Shown piece after piece: positions 51,521-61,137 of a stretch of 64,000 nt of DNA. The stretch lies in contig JANINQ010000008.1 in assembly GCA_024508675.1 (NCBI GenBank), positions 240,911 through 304,910 on the forward strand. The letters run 5' to 3'. How positions within the stretch are numbered: the first letter of the stretch is position 1; each line of letters starts with the position of its first letter. Both the position numbers and the translations under genes were made by a program. A model generated the notes under the pieces. The model was given only the letters and a program-made list of their open reading frames with translations, did no database searches and had not been told where the DNA came from. The stretch comes from Afipia sp. (lineage in GTDB: Bacteria > Pseudomonadota > Alphaproteobacteria > Rhizobiales > Xanthobacteraceae).

Positions 51521-53215
51521 TCAACTCGCTGCAGCCGCAGCCTTCGGCTTCTCGTCGCGGAGTTCGCGGCGCAGGATCTTGCCGACATTGGTCTTCGGCA
51601 GTTCCGTCCGGAATTCGACGTGCTTGGGCACCTTGTAGCCGGTGAGTTCGGTGGACGCGAACTTGATGACGTCCTGCGCGGTGAGGTTGGGGTCCTTCTT
51701 CACCACGAAGGCCTTCACGGCTTCGGTGGACTTCGCATCCGGCACGCCGATCACCGCGCATTCCAGCACGCCCGGATGGCTGGCGATGACTTCCTCGACT
51801 TCGTTCGGATAGACGTTGAAGCCCGAGACCAGGATCATGTCCTTCTTGCGGTCGACGATCTTGGTGTAGCCGTCCGGCGACATGATGCCGATGTCGCCGG
51901 TGCGGAAGTAGCCGTCGGCGGTCATCACCTTGGCGGTTTCTTCCGGGCGGTTCCAGTAACCGGCCATCACCTGCGGGCCCTTGGCGCAGATTTCGCCGGC
52001 TTCGCCCAGCGGCAGTTCGTTGCCGTCGTCGTCGCGGATCGACAGCCAGGTCGAAGGCACCGGAATGCCGATCGAGCCGGAGAACTTGTCGGTGTCCGCC
52101 GGGTTGCAGGTCAGGGTCGGCGATGTTTCGGACAGGCCGTAGCCTTCCGACAGCGCCACGCCGGTCACCTGCGTCCACTTGTCGGCCACCGGCTTCTGCA
52201 CGGCCATGCCACCGCCGAAGCAGCTCTTGAGCTTGGAGAAGTCGAGCTTGTCGAAGCCGGGCGTGTTGAGTAGGCCGTTGTAGAGCGTGTTCACAGCCGG
52301 GAAGCTGTTGACCTGATACTTCGACAGTTCCTTGACGAAGCCCGCCATGTCGCGCGGGTTCGGGATCAAAAGGTTCACGCCGCCGGCGCGCACCGCGAGC
52401 AGGTAGCACGCGGTCAGTGCGAAGATGTGATAGAGCGGCAGCGCGCAGACGATGAAGAGCTGATCGACAATTGGCGGCTTCTTCAGGGCGGGCTGCAGCC
52501 AGGCGTCATTCTGCAGCACGTTGGCGAGAATGTTGCGATGGAGCAGCGTCGCGCCCTTGGACACGCCGGTGGTGCCGCCGGTGTATTGCAGGAACGCAAC
52601 ATCATCGCCGGTCAACGTCGGCTTGTTCAGCTTCAGCTTGCGGCCCTGCGCCAGCGCATCGTTGAACGACACCGCGCTCGGGATCGAGTAGGCCGGAACC
52701 ATCTTCTTCACGTTGCGCACGACGAAGTTGACGATCACGCCCTTGAAGCCTAGCAGGTCGCCCATCGAGCCGATGATAACGGTTTTGACGCTGGTGTTCG
52801 GCAGCACCTTCTCCAGCGTGGTTGCGAAGTTTTCCAGCAGCAGGATGGCTTCGGCGCCAGAGTCCTTGAGCTGGTGCTCAAGTTCGCGCGGCGTGTAGAG
52901 CGGGTTGACGTTCACCACGGTGTAGCCGGCGCGCAGGACCGCGGCCGTGCTGACGGGATTCTGCAGCACGTTCGGCATCATGATGGCGACGCGGGCGCCC
53001 TTCTTCAGGCCCTTGCTCTGCAGGTAGGCACCGAGCGCCGCCGACATCTCGTCGAGGTCGCGGTAGGTGATCGACTTGTCCATGCAGATGAAGGACTTGC
53101 GATCGGCGAATTTCTTGAAGCTTTCCTCGAGCAGTTCCACCAGCGACGGATATTGATTGACGTCGATGTCGGCGGGTACGCCAGCCGGATATTGCTTGAG
53201 CCAGATACGTTCCAT
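51521..53215 (-). CDS. fadD: long-chain fatty acid-CoA ligase
   Basis: 564 residues. AMP-binding motif YTGGTTGVSKGATLLH, GYGLSETSP, and the hinge DRKKDMILVSGFNVYPNEVE; the C-terminal catalytic Lys is in NVGKILRRELRD. It activates fatty acids with ATP and CoA in beta-oxidation or lipid salvage. ATG 53215 lies five bases after AGGGGAG; the GTG at 53221 is less likely. Confidence 0.92.
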   Translation of the reverse strand: MERIWLKQYPAGVPADIDVNQYPSLVELLEESFKKFADRKSFICMDKSITYRDLDEMSAALGAYLQSKGLKKGARVAIMMPNVLQNPVSTAAVLRAGYTVVNVNPLYTPRELEHQLKDSGAEAILLLENFATTLEKVLPNTSVKTVIIGSMGDLLGFKGVIVNFVVRNVKKMVPAYSIPSAVSFNDALAQGRKLKLNKPTLTGDDVAFLQYTGGTTGVSKGATLLHRNILANVLQNDAWLQPALKKPPIVDQLFIVCALPLYHIFALTACYLLAVRAGGVNLLIPNPRDMAGFVKELSKYQVNSFPAVNTLYNGLLNTPGFDKLDFSKLKSCFGGGMAVQKPVADKWTQVTGVALSEGYGLSETSPTLTCNPADTDKFSGSIGIPVPSTWLSIRDDDGNELPLGEAGEICAKGPQVMAGYWNRPEETAKVMTADGYFRTGDIGIMSPDGYTKIVDRKKDMILVSGFNVYPNEVEEVIASHPGVLECAVIGVPDAKSTEAVKAFVVKKDPNLTAQDVIKFASTELTGYKVPKHVEFRTELPKTNVGKILRRELRDEKPKAAAAAS

Positions 53216-53417
53216 GATCACTCCCCTCAGATGTTTCCTGACGGCCCCCGTCTTGAGGCGGGGTGCGCGGCTTTACAGGTATTGAAGGAAGTATTGAGCG
53301 AAGCGGCGCACCATAGCAAGCCTGTGCGTGCTAACGACGCAGTTTAGAGACTTTGTAGGTTACCGCCGTTGCGCCTGTGCAAGCCGATTTCGCAAAGCAC
53401 CATCACGGTCAGGTGAG

Positions 53418-54911
53418 CTAGCCGCGAGGAGACGCGTCGGACTTCTGCTGGGCGGCGGGTTTCGCGCCGGCCTTCGGTCCATTGGCCGGTTTGGCCGCAG
53501 GAGCAGCGGCTGCGGGCTTTGCGGCAGGCGGTTTTGCGGCAGCAGGTTTTGCCGCCGGTTTTCCGGCTGCGTCGGGCTTCTTGTCGCTCTTGGGTGCGGC
53601 GGGCTTGGCCGCCGGTGTTGCCGCAGCTGTTTTCGGCTTCTGGCCAGCGGCGGCCTTGGCATTCGGCTTTGCCGCGGCGTCTTTCTTCTTGTCGGACTTC
53701 TCGGTCTCCGGCTTGGCGGCGAGTTTGGCCGGTTTCGCGCCCTTCTTGCGCTTGGTGACGTTCGCAGCCTGGGCGGCGGATTCCGCGGCATCGGCTTCGA
53801 GAACGGCCGTGCCGGTGCGCGCCGGGCCGGTATAGACAATCACTGGCGTGGTCGCGGCTGCAGGCATCGCGAGGAGTTCCGAAACCTTCATGGTCGGAGC
53901 CTGCAGCCCGGCGGTGAACATCGACACGCCGGAATCGGCATTGTTGTTGTCGGCAACGATATCGGGATCGTCTTCCTCGTTCTCCGCCGCAGGCCGCTTG
54001 CGCTTCGGTCCGCACATCTCGTCGCGCAGGTTCGGCGGCGAGGCATCGATCGGCGCCAGCGCATCGACGGTGCCGAGCGAAGGCTTGAGCCACGACAGCT
54101 TGTTGCCATTGAACCCGCGTTCGAGCAGTTGCGCTGCCTTGAGCGCGCGCTGGGCGGACGACTGGGCGCCGAGCACCACGGCGATCAGCCGCTTGTTGTT
54201 GCGTGTCGCCGTCGCCACGAGGTTGAAGCCCGATGCGCAGATGAAGCCGGTCTTCATGCCGTCGGCGCCGGGATAGCGGCCGATCAGCTTGTTGAAGTTC
54301 GCGGTGATGCGGCGGCCGAACTTGATGGCCGGAACGTGCATGAAATATTCGTATTCGGGCAGGTCGCGGATGATCGCACGCGCCAGAATGCCGAGATCGC
54401 GCGCCGAGGTGATCTGTCCTTCGGCAGGCAGGCCGTTCGGATTGACGTAGCTGGTCTGCGTCATGCCGAGGCGTTGCGCGTTCTTGTTCATTTCGGCGGA
54501 GAATCCGTCGATCGATCCACCGACACCTTCCGCGATGACAACGGCGATGTCGTTCGCCGACTTCACCATCATCATCTTGAGGGCGTTATCGAGCGTGACC
54601 TGCGTGCCGGGCTTGAAGCCCATCTTCGAGGGCGACTGCGCGGCGGCCGCGGGCGACACGGTCAGCAGTGTGTCGAGGGTCATGCGGCCTTCCTTGACCG
54701 CTTTCAGTGCGACATAGGCGGTCATGATCTTGGTGACCGAGGCCGGATACCATGGATAGGTCGCGTTCTCCGCCTGCAGCACCTTGCCGGTGTCGGCTTC
54801 GATCAGCAGCAGCGCTTCGGCCTGCGCCATGCGCGGCGCGGCCGCGAGCAGCGCCGCTGCCACAAGCATCAGCAGCGAGGTGAGCCGGAATGAAGCAAGG
54901 ATGGAAGCCAC
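53418..54911 (-). CDS. D-alanyl-D-alanine carboxypeptidase with long Lys/Ala/Pro-rich tail
   Basis: About 497 residues. An export signal (SLLMLVAAALLAAAPRMAQA), then an S11 peptidase: PASVTK (Ser nucleophile), SAN in MMVKSANDIAVVIAEG and KTG in GMKTGFICASGFN. After about residue 330 the tail turns into Ala-Lys-Pro repeats (KPAAAKPPAAKPAAAAPAA), which may span or bind the wall. It trims peptidoglycan stem peptides. The start is uncertain: I use GTG 54911 because the frame upstream lacks signal-like character. Confidence 0.87.
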   Translation of the reverse strand: MASILASFRLTSLLMLVAAALLAAAPRMAQAEALLLIEADTGKVLQAENATYPWYPASVTKIMTAYVALKAVKEGRMTLDTLLTVSPAAAAQSPSKMGFKPGTQVTLDNALKMMMVKSANDIAVVIAEGVGGSIDGFSAEMNKNAQRLGMTQTSYVNPNGLPAEGQITSARDLGILARAIIRDLPEYEYFMHVPAIKFGRRITANFNKLIGRYPGADGMKTGFICASGFNLVATATRNNKRLIAVVLGAQSSAQRALKAAQLLERGFNGNKLSWLKPSLGTVDALAPIDASPPNLRDEMCGPKRKRPAAENEEDDPDIVADNNNADSGVSMFTAGLQAPTMKVSELLAMPAAATTPVIVYTGPARTGTAVLEADAAESAAQAANVTKRKKGAKPAKLAAKPETEKSDKKKDAAAKPNAKAAAGQKPKTAAATPAAKPAAPKSDKKPDAAGKPAAKPAAAKPPAAKPAAAAPAAKPANGPKAGAKPAAQQKSDASPRG

Positions 54912-55185
54912 TACCGCGATCCGGAGATTGAGAGCATGCCTGCGGCGAATGAAACCATGGTCTCCTCGGCGTGTTGCATGCGGTTTCAAGTACGATCCGG
55001 AGCGGCAAATCAGATGCGCTGTCGGGCTCACTACTTATACCGGACAGCGCCCCTCCGAACAGGGGTTTCGAGGCTCAATCAAGCATGAAATGGGCCAAAA
55101 TTCGACGATGCCCACATGATGGTGCGGTACAGTCATAACGCCATTGTGAGGCGCATCCGACGAAGGAATACCACCGGATGCGGTA

Positions 55186-56964
55186 TCAGCCCGGCGATGC
55201 AGCGGCGCGGGCCTCATCCTGCACCATGAACTGCGCCCGTGCGAGCCTGGCGAAATAGCCGCCGCTTGCCACCAGTTCATCAAAGGTTCCGCTTTCGATC
55301 ACCTTGCCCTTGTCGAACACCAGAATCCGGGTGGCATTGCGGATCGTGGAGAGACGGTGGGCGATCACGAATGTGGTGCGGCCCTGCATGACGGTATCGA
55401 GGGCGGCATTGACCTTGGCCTCGGTGACGGCATCGAGCGCGCTGGTGGCTTCATCGAGGATCAGGATCGGCGGGTTCTTCAGCAGCGCGCGCGCGATCGA
55501 CAGCCGCTGGCGCTCGCCGCCGGACAGCATGCGGCCGCGCTCGCCGGCATTGGTGTCGAATTTCAGATCGCTGCGCTCGATGAAGTCGAGCGCCTGCGCG
55601 CCCGCCGCCGCTGCGCGCAATTCCTCATCGGTGGCGTCGGGTTTGCCGACCCGCAGGTTCTCGGCAATGGAGCGGTTGAACAGCAGCGCTTCCTGAAACA
55701 CCACGCCGATGTTCCGGCGCAGCGCGGCAAGCGTCATGCCGCGAATGTCCATGCCGTCGATCTTGATGAAGCCGGACTGCGGATCGAATGCGCGGTGAAG
55801 CAGGGCAATGGCGGTGGATTTACCCGCGCCTGTTTCACCCACCAGCGCAAATGTCTGTCCCGGCAGCGCGGTGAATGAGACATCTTCCACGGCCGGGCGC
55901 TTGCCGTCATAGGAGAACGAGACGTCGTTGAATTCCACGAGGCCGGTAAGGCGGCCGGGATCGATGGCGTCGGGCCGGTCGCGCACCGCAGGCACCGCGT
56001 CGAGCACATCGAAGAATTCGCGCAGCCGCGGCGCTTCCATGAAGACGCTGTTGATGAAGCTGACCACCTGTTCGAGCTTCTGGATCAGCATGGTGGCGAA
56101 GGAGACGAACATCACGATCTCGCCGACGCTTGCCTGACCCTTGCTGTTGAGAATGATGCCGACCACGAAGATCGCCAGAATGGTGATGGTCGTGGACGCA
56201 CGGGTCATGACAGCGACCAGCGCCCACCATGACAGCACAGGCAATTGCGCGGACAGCAGCTTGTCAGCGACGCCGCGCAGGCCCTGCACCTCGGCCTCGA
56301 CCCGCACGAAGCTTTGCACCAGCGCAACATTGCCGAGCGCATCGGAGGCGCGGGCGGCAAGATCGCCGTAATGCTCCTCGACCTCCATCTGCAGGCCGTA
56401 GGTCTTGCGCACCACCAGCGTGGTCAGGACGGTGAAAACCACGCACAGGATGAACAGCAGGATCGCAAGCCGCCAGTTGATGTAAAGCGATAGCGGCAGC
56501 AGCACGACCAGCGAGACGATCGATGCGAAATGCTCGCGGAAGAAGCTCAGCCACAGCCGCCACAGCGCGTCGGTGCCCTGAAGCATCACCTTCATCAGCC
56601 GGCCCGAATGGGTGCCGGTGTGGAAGGTCAGCGGCAGCTGCATGATGTGCTCGAAGTAACTGGTGAGTACGGCCTGGCGCTGGCGATGGGCAAGACGGTC
56701 CGCCTGCAGGGCGACAAATGCGCTGCAGATGATGGTGAACAATCCGAACGCGACCCATGCGCCGAGCAGCGGCCATGGCGAGGTGATCGTGCCGAACAGC
56801 GTGTCGGTGCTCTGCTTGCCGGACAGCACGTCAATGATCCGCCCGAACAGCACCGGCTCGGCAAATTGCGCCACGGCCAGCGCCAGGTTGGCCACGGCGA
56901 GGAACCAGCCGAGGCGGGCTTCCTTGCCGAGCAATTCAAGAACGCGAATGTAAAGACGGATCAA
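55186..56964 (-). CDS. ndvA: ABC exporter, NdvA/ChvA type (cyclic beta-1,2-glucan)
   Basis: 592 residues. Six helices fused to an ATPase: Walker [17 protein letters not shown], signature [16 protein letters not shown], Walker [18 protein letters not shown]. The stretches [16 protein letters not shown] and [18 protein letters not shown] match NdvA closely. In rhizobia it exports cyclic glucans to the periplasm. The glucan synthase gene is not in the window, so the substrate is inferred. Confidence 0.85.
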   Translation of the reverse strand: MIRLYIRVLELLGKEARLGWFLAVANLALAVAQFAEPVLFGRIIDVLSGKQSTDTLFGTITSPWPLLGAWVAFGLFTIICSAFVALQADRLAHRQRQAVLTSYFEHIMQLPLTFHTGTHSGRLMKVMLQGTDALWRLWLSFFREHFASIVSLVVLLPLSLYINWRLAILLFILCVVFTVLTTLVVRKTYGLQMEVEEHYGDLAARASDALGNVALVQSFVRVEAEVQGLRGVADKLLSAQLPVLSWWALVAVMTRASTTITILAIFVVGIILNSKGQASVGEIVMFVSFATMLIQKLEQVVSFINSVFMEAPRLREFFDVLDAVPAVRDRPDAIDPGRLTGLVEFNDVSFSYDGKRPAVEDVSFTALPGQTFALVGETGAGKSTAIALLHRAFDPQSGFIKIDGMDIRGMTLAALRRNIGVVFQEALLFNRSIAENLRVGKPDATDEELRAAAAGAQALDFIERSDLKFDTNAGERGRMLSGGERQRLSIARALLKNPPILILDEATSALDAVTEAKVNAALDTVMQGRTTFVIAHRLSTIRNATRILVFDKGKVIESGTFDELVASGGYFARLARAQFMVQDEARAAASPG

Positions 56965-57166
56965 TGGAGCGGCCTTGCAAGTCTGACTTAAACACGAAGT
57001 GGTATCCTAGCCGGGGTTGGCGGCCGAATACAGCGCCAGAAAACGCGCTGCTGCTGCGTTATTCACTCAATTGATTTCTGTTTTCGAACAATCCAGCCAT
57101 GGTTCTCCCGAGGAACCATTCCGGCTCAAAGGGCTTGTCGGTTATACCCATAAACCGGAGACCGCC

Positions 57167-57463
57167 ATGAAAAGCGCGAACATGGTTCTGGCTGGTGCTG
57201 CGGCGCTCATGCTCATGAGTTCGCCGGCCTTAAGTCAGCAGGATCTGACGGGGATGGTGACCAGGATCGATCGCACGCGAGGCACCATTGCAATTCAGCC
57301 GGAACAGAGCGGAACAGTCGGTTCGGGCGGTGGCAGCGTGGCCGAAGAGTTCAAGGCACAGGATCGCTCGGCACTGGATGCTGTCCATGCCGGAGACAAG
57401 GTTGGCTATTCCGTCATCGAGACGAACGGGATCAAGACTGTCACGAAGCTGAAGAAGCAATAA
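57167..57463 (+). CDS. CusF-like periplasmic OB-fold protein lacking copper ligands
   Basis: 98 residues. An export signal (MVLAGAAALMLMSSPALS) and a small barrel starting LTGMVTRIDRTRGTIAI and ending VHAGDKVGYSVIETNGIKTV, the CusF layout. The Met/His/Trp copper ligands of CusF are not visible, so it probably does not bind copper the same way. Convergent with an NMT1-like gene nine bases away. Confidence 0.65.
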   Translation: MKSANMVLAGAAALMLMSSPALSQQDLTGMVTRIDRTRGTIAIQPEQSGTVGSGGGSVAEEFKAQDRSALDAVHAGDKVGYSVIETNGIKTVTKLKKQ

Positions 57464-57471
57464 TCTTCGGA

Positions 57472-58509
57472 TCAGTTGATCCTGCGCGCGGCAAGCGGCG
57501 GCAGGAATGTGTCATCGAGAATATCGGCGGGCAGCGGGCGCTTGCGGAATTCGTGATCCTCGGCGATCTGGCTGACGGCGGCGGCAAACCGGTTGTCGTC
57601 AACGCCGCCGAGGCCGTTTTTGCGCACCTCGTCGGTGACGATATTGTCCGCGATGCTGGTGCGCAGGCGCTCGAGTTCAATGTCGCGCGCGCCGCCGCTC
57701 ATCTGCGCCATGACGTCCTCGATTGCGCGCGCCGGGTCCTTGATCACAAGCCGGATGCCCGCGACGGTGGCGCGAACGAAAGCCTTCACGGCGTCCGGAT
57801 TGGCGGCAGCGAACTTCGGATTGACGATCAGCGCGTGTCCGTAGACCTCGCTGCCGAAATCCGAAAAGCGCAGCACCACGAGATCGTTCGCCGGGACGCC
57901 GCGGTCGCGCAGGTTGATCGCCGACAGGAACGAAAAGCCGGTGACGGCATCGACTTGCCCGGCGGAGAGCATCGGTTCGCGCACCGCGGGGCTGATTTTC
58001 TCCGTCTTGACCTTGCCGGGTCTGATGTTGTTACGGCGCGCCATCGCAGGCCACAGCCGCGCGGCAGAATCGCCGTCGACAATGCCGAGAGTCTTGCCTT
58101 CGATATCCGTCATGGTGGCGATGCCGCGGCTCTTGCGCGCGACGATCGCATAGGGCGCCTTGTTATAGAGCACGAACACCGCCTTCACCGGCGCGGCGCC
58201 TTCCTTGTCGCGGTAACGGATCAGCGCGTTGATGTCGGCGAGCGCGATGTCGCTGCTGCCCGAGGCCACGCGCGTGATGGCATCGACCGAGCCGTTCGCC
58301 TGTCCGGTGGTCACGTTGAGACCTTCGGCGCGAAACAGGCCATGGGTGGAGGCCACGACGAACGGCGCTGCAGTGCCGTCGATGGCGCGGTCCAACGAGA
58401 AGTGCAGGGCGGTCACCGCCATTCCCGGCGTTGCTGTTACGCAGGCCCATGCCAGCAGCGTCAGCGACAGGACGATTCTGCGGAGCATGTGACGGGCGAA
58501 GGTCGGCAT
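57472..58509 (-). CDS. ABC transporter substrate-binding protein, NMT1/THI5-like
   Basis: 345 residues. Export signal (IVLSLTLLAWACVTATPGMA), then HFSLDRAIDGTAAPFVVAST, DIALADINALIRYRDKEGAA and AVTGFSFLSAINLRD. These match binding proteins for nitrate, taurine, sulfonates or thiamine precursors. No permease or ATPase gene is next to it, so the substrate is unclear. ATG 58509 starts the signal; a longer frame adds residues with no function. Confidence 0.83.
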   Translation of the reverse strand: MPTFARHMLRRIVLSLTLLAWACVTATPGMAVTALHFSLDRAIDGTAAPFVVASTHGLFRAEGLNVTTGQANGSVDAITRVASGSSDIALADINALIRYRDKEGAAPVKAVFVLYNKAPYAIVARKSRGIATMTDIEGKTLGIVDGDSAARLWPAMARRNNIRPGKVKTEKISPAVREPMLSAGQVDAVTGFSFLSAINLRDRGVPANDLVVLRFSDFGSEVYGHALIVNPKFAAANPDAVKAFVRATVAGIRLVIKDPARAIEDVMAQMSGGARDIELERLRTSIADNIVTDEVRKNGLGGVDDNRFAAAVSQIAEDHEFRKRPLPADILDDTFLPPLAARRIN

Positions 58510-58676
58510 GGCCTGTTCTTGTTTCTTGGTTCGGCGAACTGCCTGACGCGGCTTTTCGGCGTTTGCTGTGTTGGGATGATGACAAGCACACAATGCCGTA
58601 TCCGTCACCTTCCGGCCTCTTCCGCGCCAGTTTGCCGCAATTTCGCCGTTTCCCGTTCAGCTTGCATTTGGTTTCG

Positions 58677-58701
58677 GGAACCTAATGTAATGACTGGGGT
58701 T
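58677..58701 (+). promoter_or_regulatory. EcfG-type promoter of the Gly/Tyr-rich protein gene
   Basis: GGAAC, 16 bases, GGTT; one base from consensus, identical in form to the DUF3309 site. About 50 bases before the ATG at 58752. Confidence 0.55.
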
Positions 58702-58751
58702 ATCCTCCAACTGGCCTGTTCAGGCCAGGGATGACCCATGAGGACGTTGAA

Positions 58752-59159
58752 ATGTTCATTCGTAAGACTTTGCCTTCGCCTTTCAGCCGAGCTGTGGTTC
58801 TGGCGACGGCTGCTGCGCTGGTCTTGACCGTGGCAGTCCCGCCGGTCGCGCAGGCGCAGCCTCTGCCTGCCTCTGCGGCGAAAGCCACTTCTGTGACGCC
58901 TGTGAGCGCCAGTGAAGCGACCGATTTCAGTTCGCGCGCACGCCGCCGGGCCGTTCGCCGCGGCTATAACAACGCCGCCGGAGCCGCCTTCATGGGCATG
59001 GCCCTCGGGACCATGGGCGCGATCATCGCCGAGCAGCGGCGCCGCGATTACTACCGCGACAACTACTATTACGGCGGTGGTCCGTACTACGGTGGCCGCT
59101 ACTATGGCGGCCCCGCCTACTACGGCGGCGGTCCGCTCTATGCCGTCCCGCACTACTGA
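58752..59159 (+). CDS. exported glycine/tyrosine-rich protein
   Basis: 135 residues. Export signal (VVLATAAALVLTVAVPPVAQ), a basic patch RARRRAVRRG, a short hydrophobic stretch AAFMGMALGTMGAIIA and a tail of tandem YYGG units (YYGGGPYYGGRYYGGPAYYG). GAGGA precedes the ATG at 58752. Such tails often self-associate or bind surfaces. It has an EcfG-type promoter, so it may be a stress envelope protein. Confidence 0.75.
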   Translation: MFIRKTLPSPFSRAVVLATAAALVLTVAVPPVAQAQPLPASAAKATSVTPVSASEATDFSSRARRRAVRRGYNNAAGAAFMGMALGTMGAIIAEQRRRDYYRDNYYYGGGPYYGGRYYGGPAYYGGGPLYAVPHY

Positions 59160-59280
59160 GCGTCCGCAAGGTTATTTCAGTCGCCGGGAGCAATCCCGGC
59201 GATTTGCTTTTCGGGCGTATTTTCAGCCGGTTGAGGCGGCCGTTAACGCGCTGGCGAGGGATTTGATCTAGGTTCAGGGA

Positions 59281-59739
59281 ATGAGTGATTCGCTAGAACG
59301 GCTTTATCACGCAATCAACGCGGCCAAGGATCTCGATCCGGCAACGTCGCGGACGGCACGGCTGTTTCAACGCGGGCCGGCGAAAATGGCCAAGAAACTC
59401 GCCGAGGAAGCCATCGAGGTCGTCATCGATGCGGTGGGCGGGGACTCCGAGGCCGTGGTTCGGGAAAGTGCCGACCTGCTCTACAATCTGTCGGTTCTCT
59501 GGGTCGCCGCAGGCGTCCGTCCGGAAGATGTCTGGGCGGAAATGGACCGCCGTGAAAAGGCGCAGGGCATTGCCGAGAAACTGCCGAAAGCAATAACGGG
59601 CAAGACGCGTTCCAAGATGACGCCTGATGAGCTTCGGGCGATGGTCGTTGCCGACATCACAGCGCCGTCGGCTCCCGAAAACGTCGCGCGGCGACCAATT
59701 GTCGCGTTGCAGGGCGGGCGCCTCAAAAAGCGCCGCTGA
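59281..59739 (+). CDS. phosphoribosyl-ATP pyrophosphatase-like protein (HisE family)
   Basis: 152 residues against about 105 for usual HisE. The MazG-like core is present: KMAKKLAEEAIEVVIDAVGG and VVRESADLLYNLSVLWVAAG, with the metal-binding Glu and Asp. A 45-residue tail follows (TRSKMTPDELRAMVVADI ... GGRLKKRR). No other his gene is near, so this may be a second HisE or a house-cleaning pyrophosphatase. Confidence 0.78.
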   Translation: MSDSLERLYHAINAAKDLDPATSRTARLFQRGPAKMAKKLAEEAIEVVIDAVGGDSEAVVRESADLLYNLSVLWVAAGVRPEDVWAEMDRREKAQGIAEKLPKAITGKTRSKMTPDELRAMVVADITAPSAPENVARRPIVALQGGRLKKRR

Positions 59740-59802
59740 CCAGCGGCCAAATTACACGTTTCCACACATGGACAAATTGCCCGGACGGTGGTTCATCGCG
59801 CC

Positions 59803-60384
59803 ATGCTGAGACGAATGTATGACTGGTGCATTGCCGCCGCCGACAAGCCCTATGCCCTCTGGCTGATGGGGGCCGTTTCGTTCGCGGAAAGCTCGTTCTT
59901 TCCCATCCCGCCGGATGTGATGCTGATCCCGATGTCGCTGGCGCGTCCGCAGAAGGCGTGGCTTTACGCGCTGGTCTGCACGGTCACCTCGGTCGCGGGC
60001 GGTGTGGTCGGCTATGGCATCGGCGCGCTGCTTTATGACTCCGTCGGGCAGTGGCTGATCAATCTCTACGGTTATGGCAACAAGGTTGAGGCGTTCCGCG
60101 CGGGCTATGCCGAATACGGCGCATGGATCATCCTTCTGAAAGGTCTCACGCCGATCCCCTACAAACTTGTCACGATCACGTCGGGTTTCGCGAACTACAA
60201 TCTGCTGCTGTTCGTGGTTTTTTCGATCATCGCGCGCGGCGGCCGGTTTTTCTTCGTCGCGGTCCTGCTTAATCGCTACGGCACCTGGATTCGTGAGGTG
60301 ATCGAGAAGCGTCTCGGCCTCTGGGTGGCCATTGCTGCGGGCACGCTGGTGATCGGGTTCATCATTGCATTCCGGATGTTCTGA
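59803..60384 (+). CDS. YqaA-family (DedA-like, VTT domain) membrane protein
   Basis: 193 residues, four or five helices. Motifs FAESSFFPIPPDVMLIPMSL and LLKGLTPIPYKLVTITSGFA with RGGRFFFVA mark the VTT/DedA superfamily, members of which scramble lipids or support membrane potential. The ATG at 59803 is chosen as the first in a good position. Role here unknown. Confidence 0.85.
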   Translation: MLRRMYDWCIAAADKPYALWLMGAVSFAESSFFPIPPDVMLIPMSLARPQKAWLYALVCTVTSVAGGVVGYGIGALLYDSVGQWLINLYGYGNKVEAFRAGYAEYGAWIILLKGLTPIPYKLVTITSGFANYNLLLFVVFSIIARGGRFFFVAVLLNRYGTWIREVIEKRLGLWVAIAAGTLVIGFIIAFRMF

Positions 60385-60450
60385 AGGCCATTTGCGGGTC
60401 GTGTGGGCTATAAAGCTTTTCCTCGCAGCATTGGCGGGATACGCTGTCGC

Positions 60451-61020
60451 ATGTCCCTTCACGCAGGCGATTTGTTCGTGAACCTACGCGGACGCGCGAT
60501 CCTGATGGTTGCGGCCATCACGGTCGTGTGGGCGACCGCAGCTCTGCCGCAGCAGGCCCAGCCACAGCTTCAGGTCGCGCCGTCGCAGCAGCCTGCGCCT
60601 TCTGCGCAACCGGCGCCGCCACCTGCCGAGCCGGGCAATCCGGGGCTGGTCGAGGAGATCGGCAAGCTGCTGAAGGATTCCGCATCAGGGTTGAAATCGA
60701 CGCTGTCCGGTTCGGGGCAGGCGCTGGATGGATTGAACTCCACCGCGAAGGATGCCGCCAAGGGCGCGACTGATGGCCTCAGAAGGATCGCACCGCTGTC
60801 CGGTCAGACCATGGCCACCGGCCGGACGCTCTGTCCCGCCGCGGCCAATGGCGCGCCTGATTGCAAACTTGCGGCAGAGCAGCTCTGCAAGGAGAAGGGT
60901 TACGGCTCGGGCAGCAGCGTCGATATTGAATCCACGCAGAAATGTTCGGCAAAAGCCTATTTTTCCGGACAGGGCGCTTGCCGGACAGAAAATTTCGTCA
61001 CCCGGGCCATGTGCCAGTAG
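60451..61020 (+). CDS. hypothetical exported protein with proline-rich linker and cysteine domain
   Basis: 189 residues. A hydrophobic signal (AILMVAAITVVWATAALPQQ), a Gln/Pro/Ala linker, an amphipathic helix (KDSASGLKSTLSGSGQALDG) and a C-terminal domain with six cysteines (LCPAAANGAPDCKLAAEQLC, CSAKAYFSGQGAC). No family is recognised. The even number of cysteines suggests disulfides in the periplasm. Confidence 0.65.
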   Translation: MSLHAGDLFVNLRGRAILMVAAITVVWATAALPQQAQPQLQVAPSQQPAPSAQPAPPPAEPGNPGLVEEIGKLLKDSASGLKSTLSGSGQALDGLNSTAKDAAKGATDGLRRIAPLSGQTMATGRTLCPAAANGAPDCKLAAEQLCKEKGYGSGSSVDIESTQKCSAKAYFSGQGACRTENFVTRAMCQ

Positions 61021-61137
61021 GCGTGTGCCAGTAAACACAAGCCTCTTTCAAGAAATGCCTGTAGCCCCTAAGACCGTGGCGAGTGCTGCGGCCTTGGTGA
61101 CCGCGCGTGTTTCATTCTGCGGAAGAGGATTTTTTCG

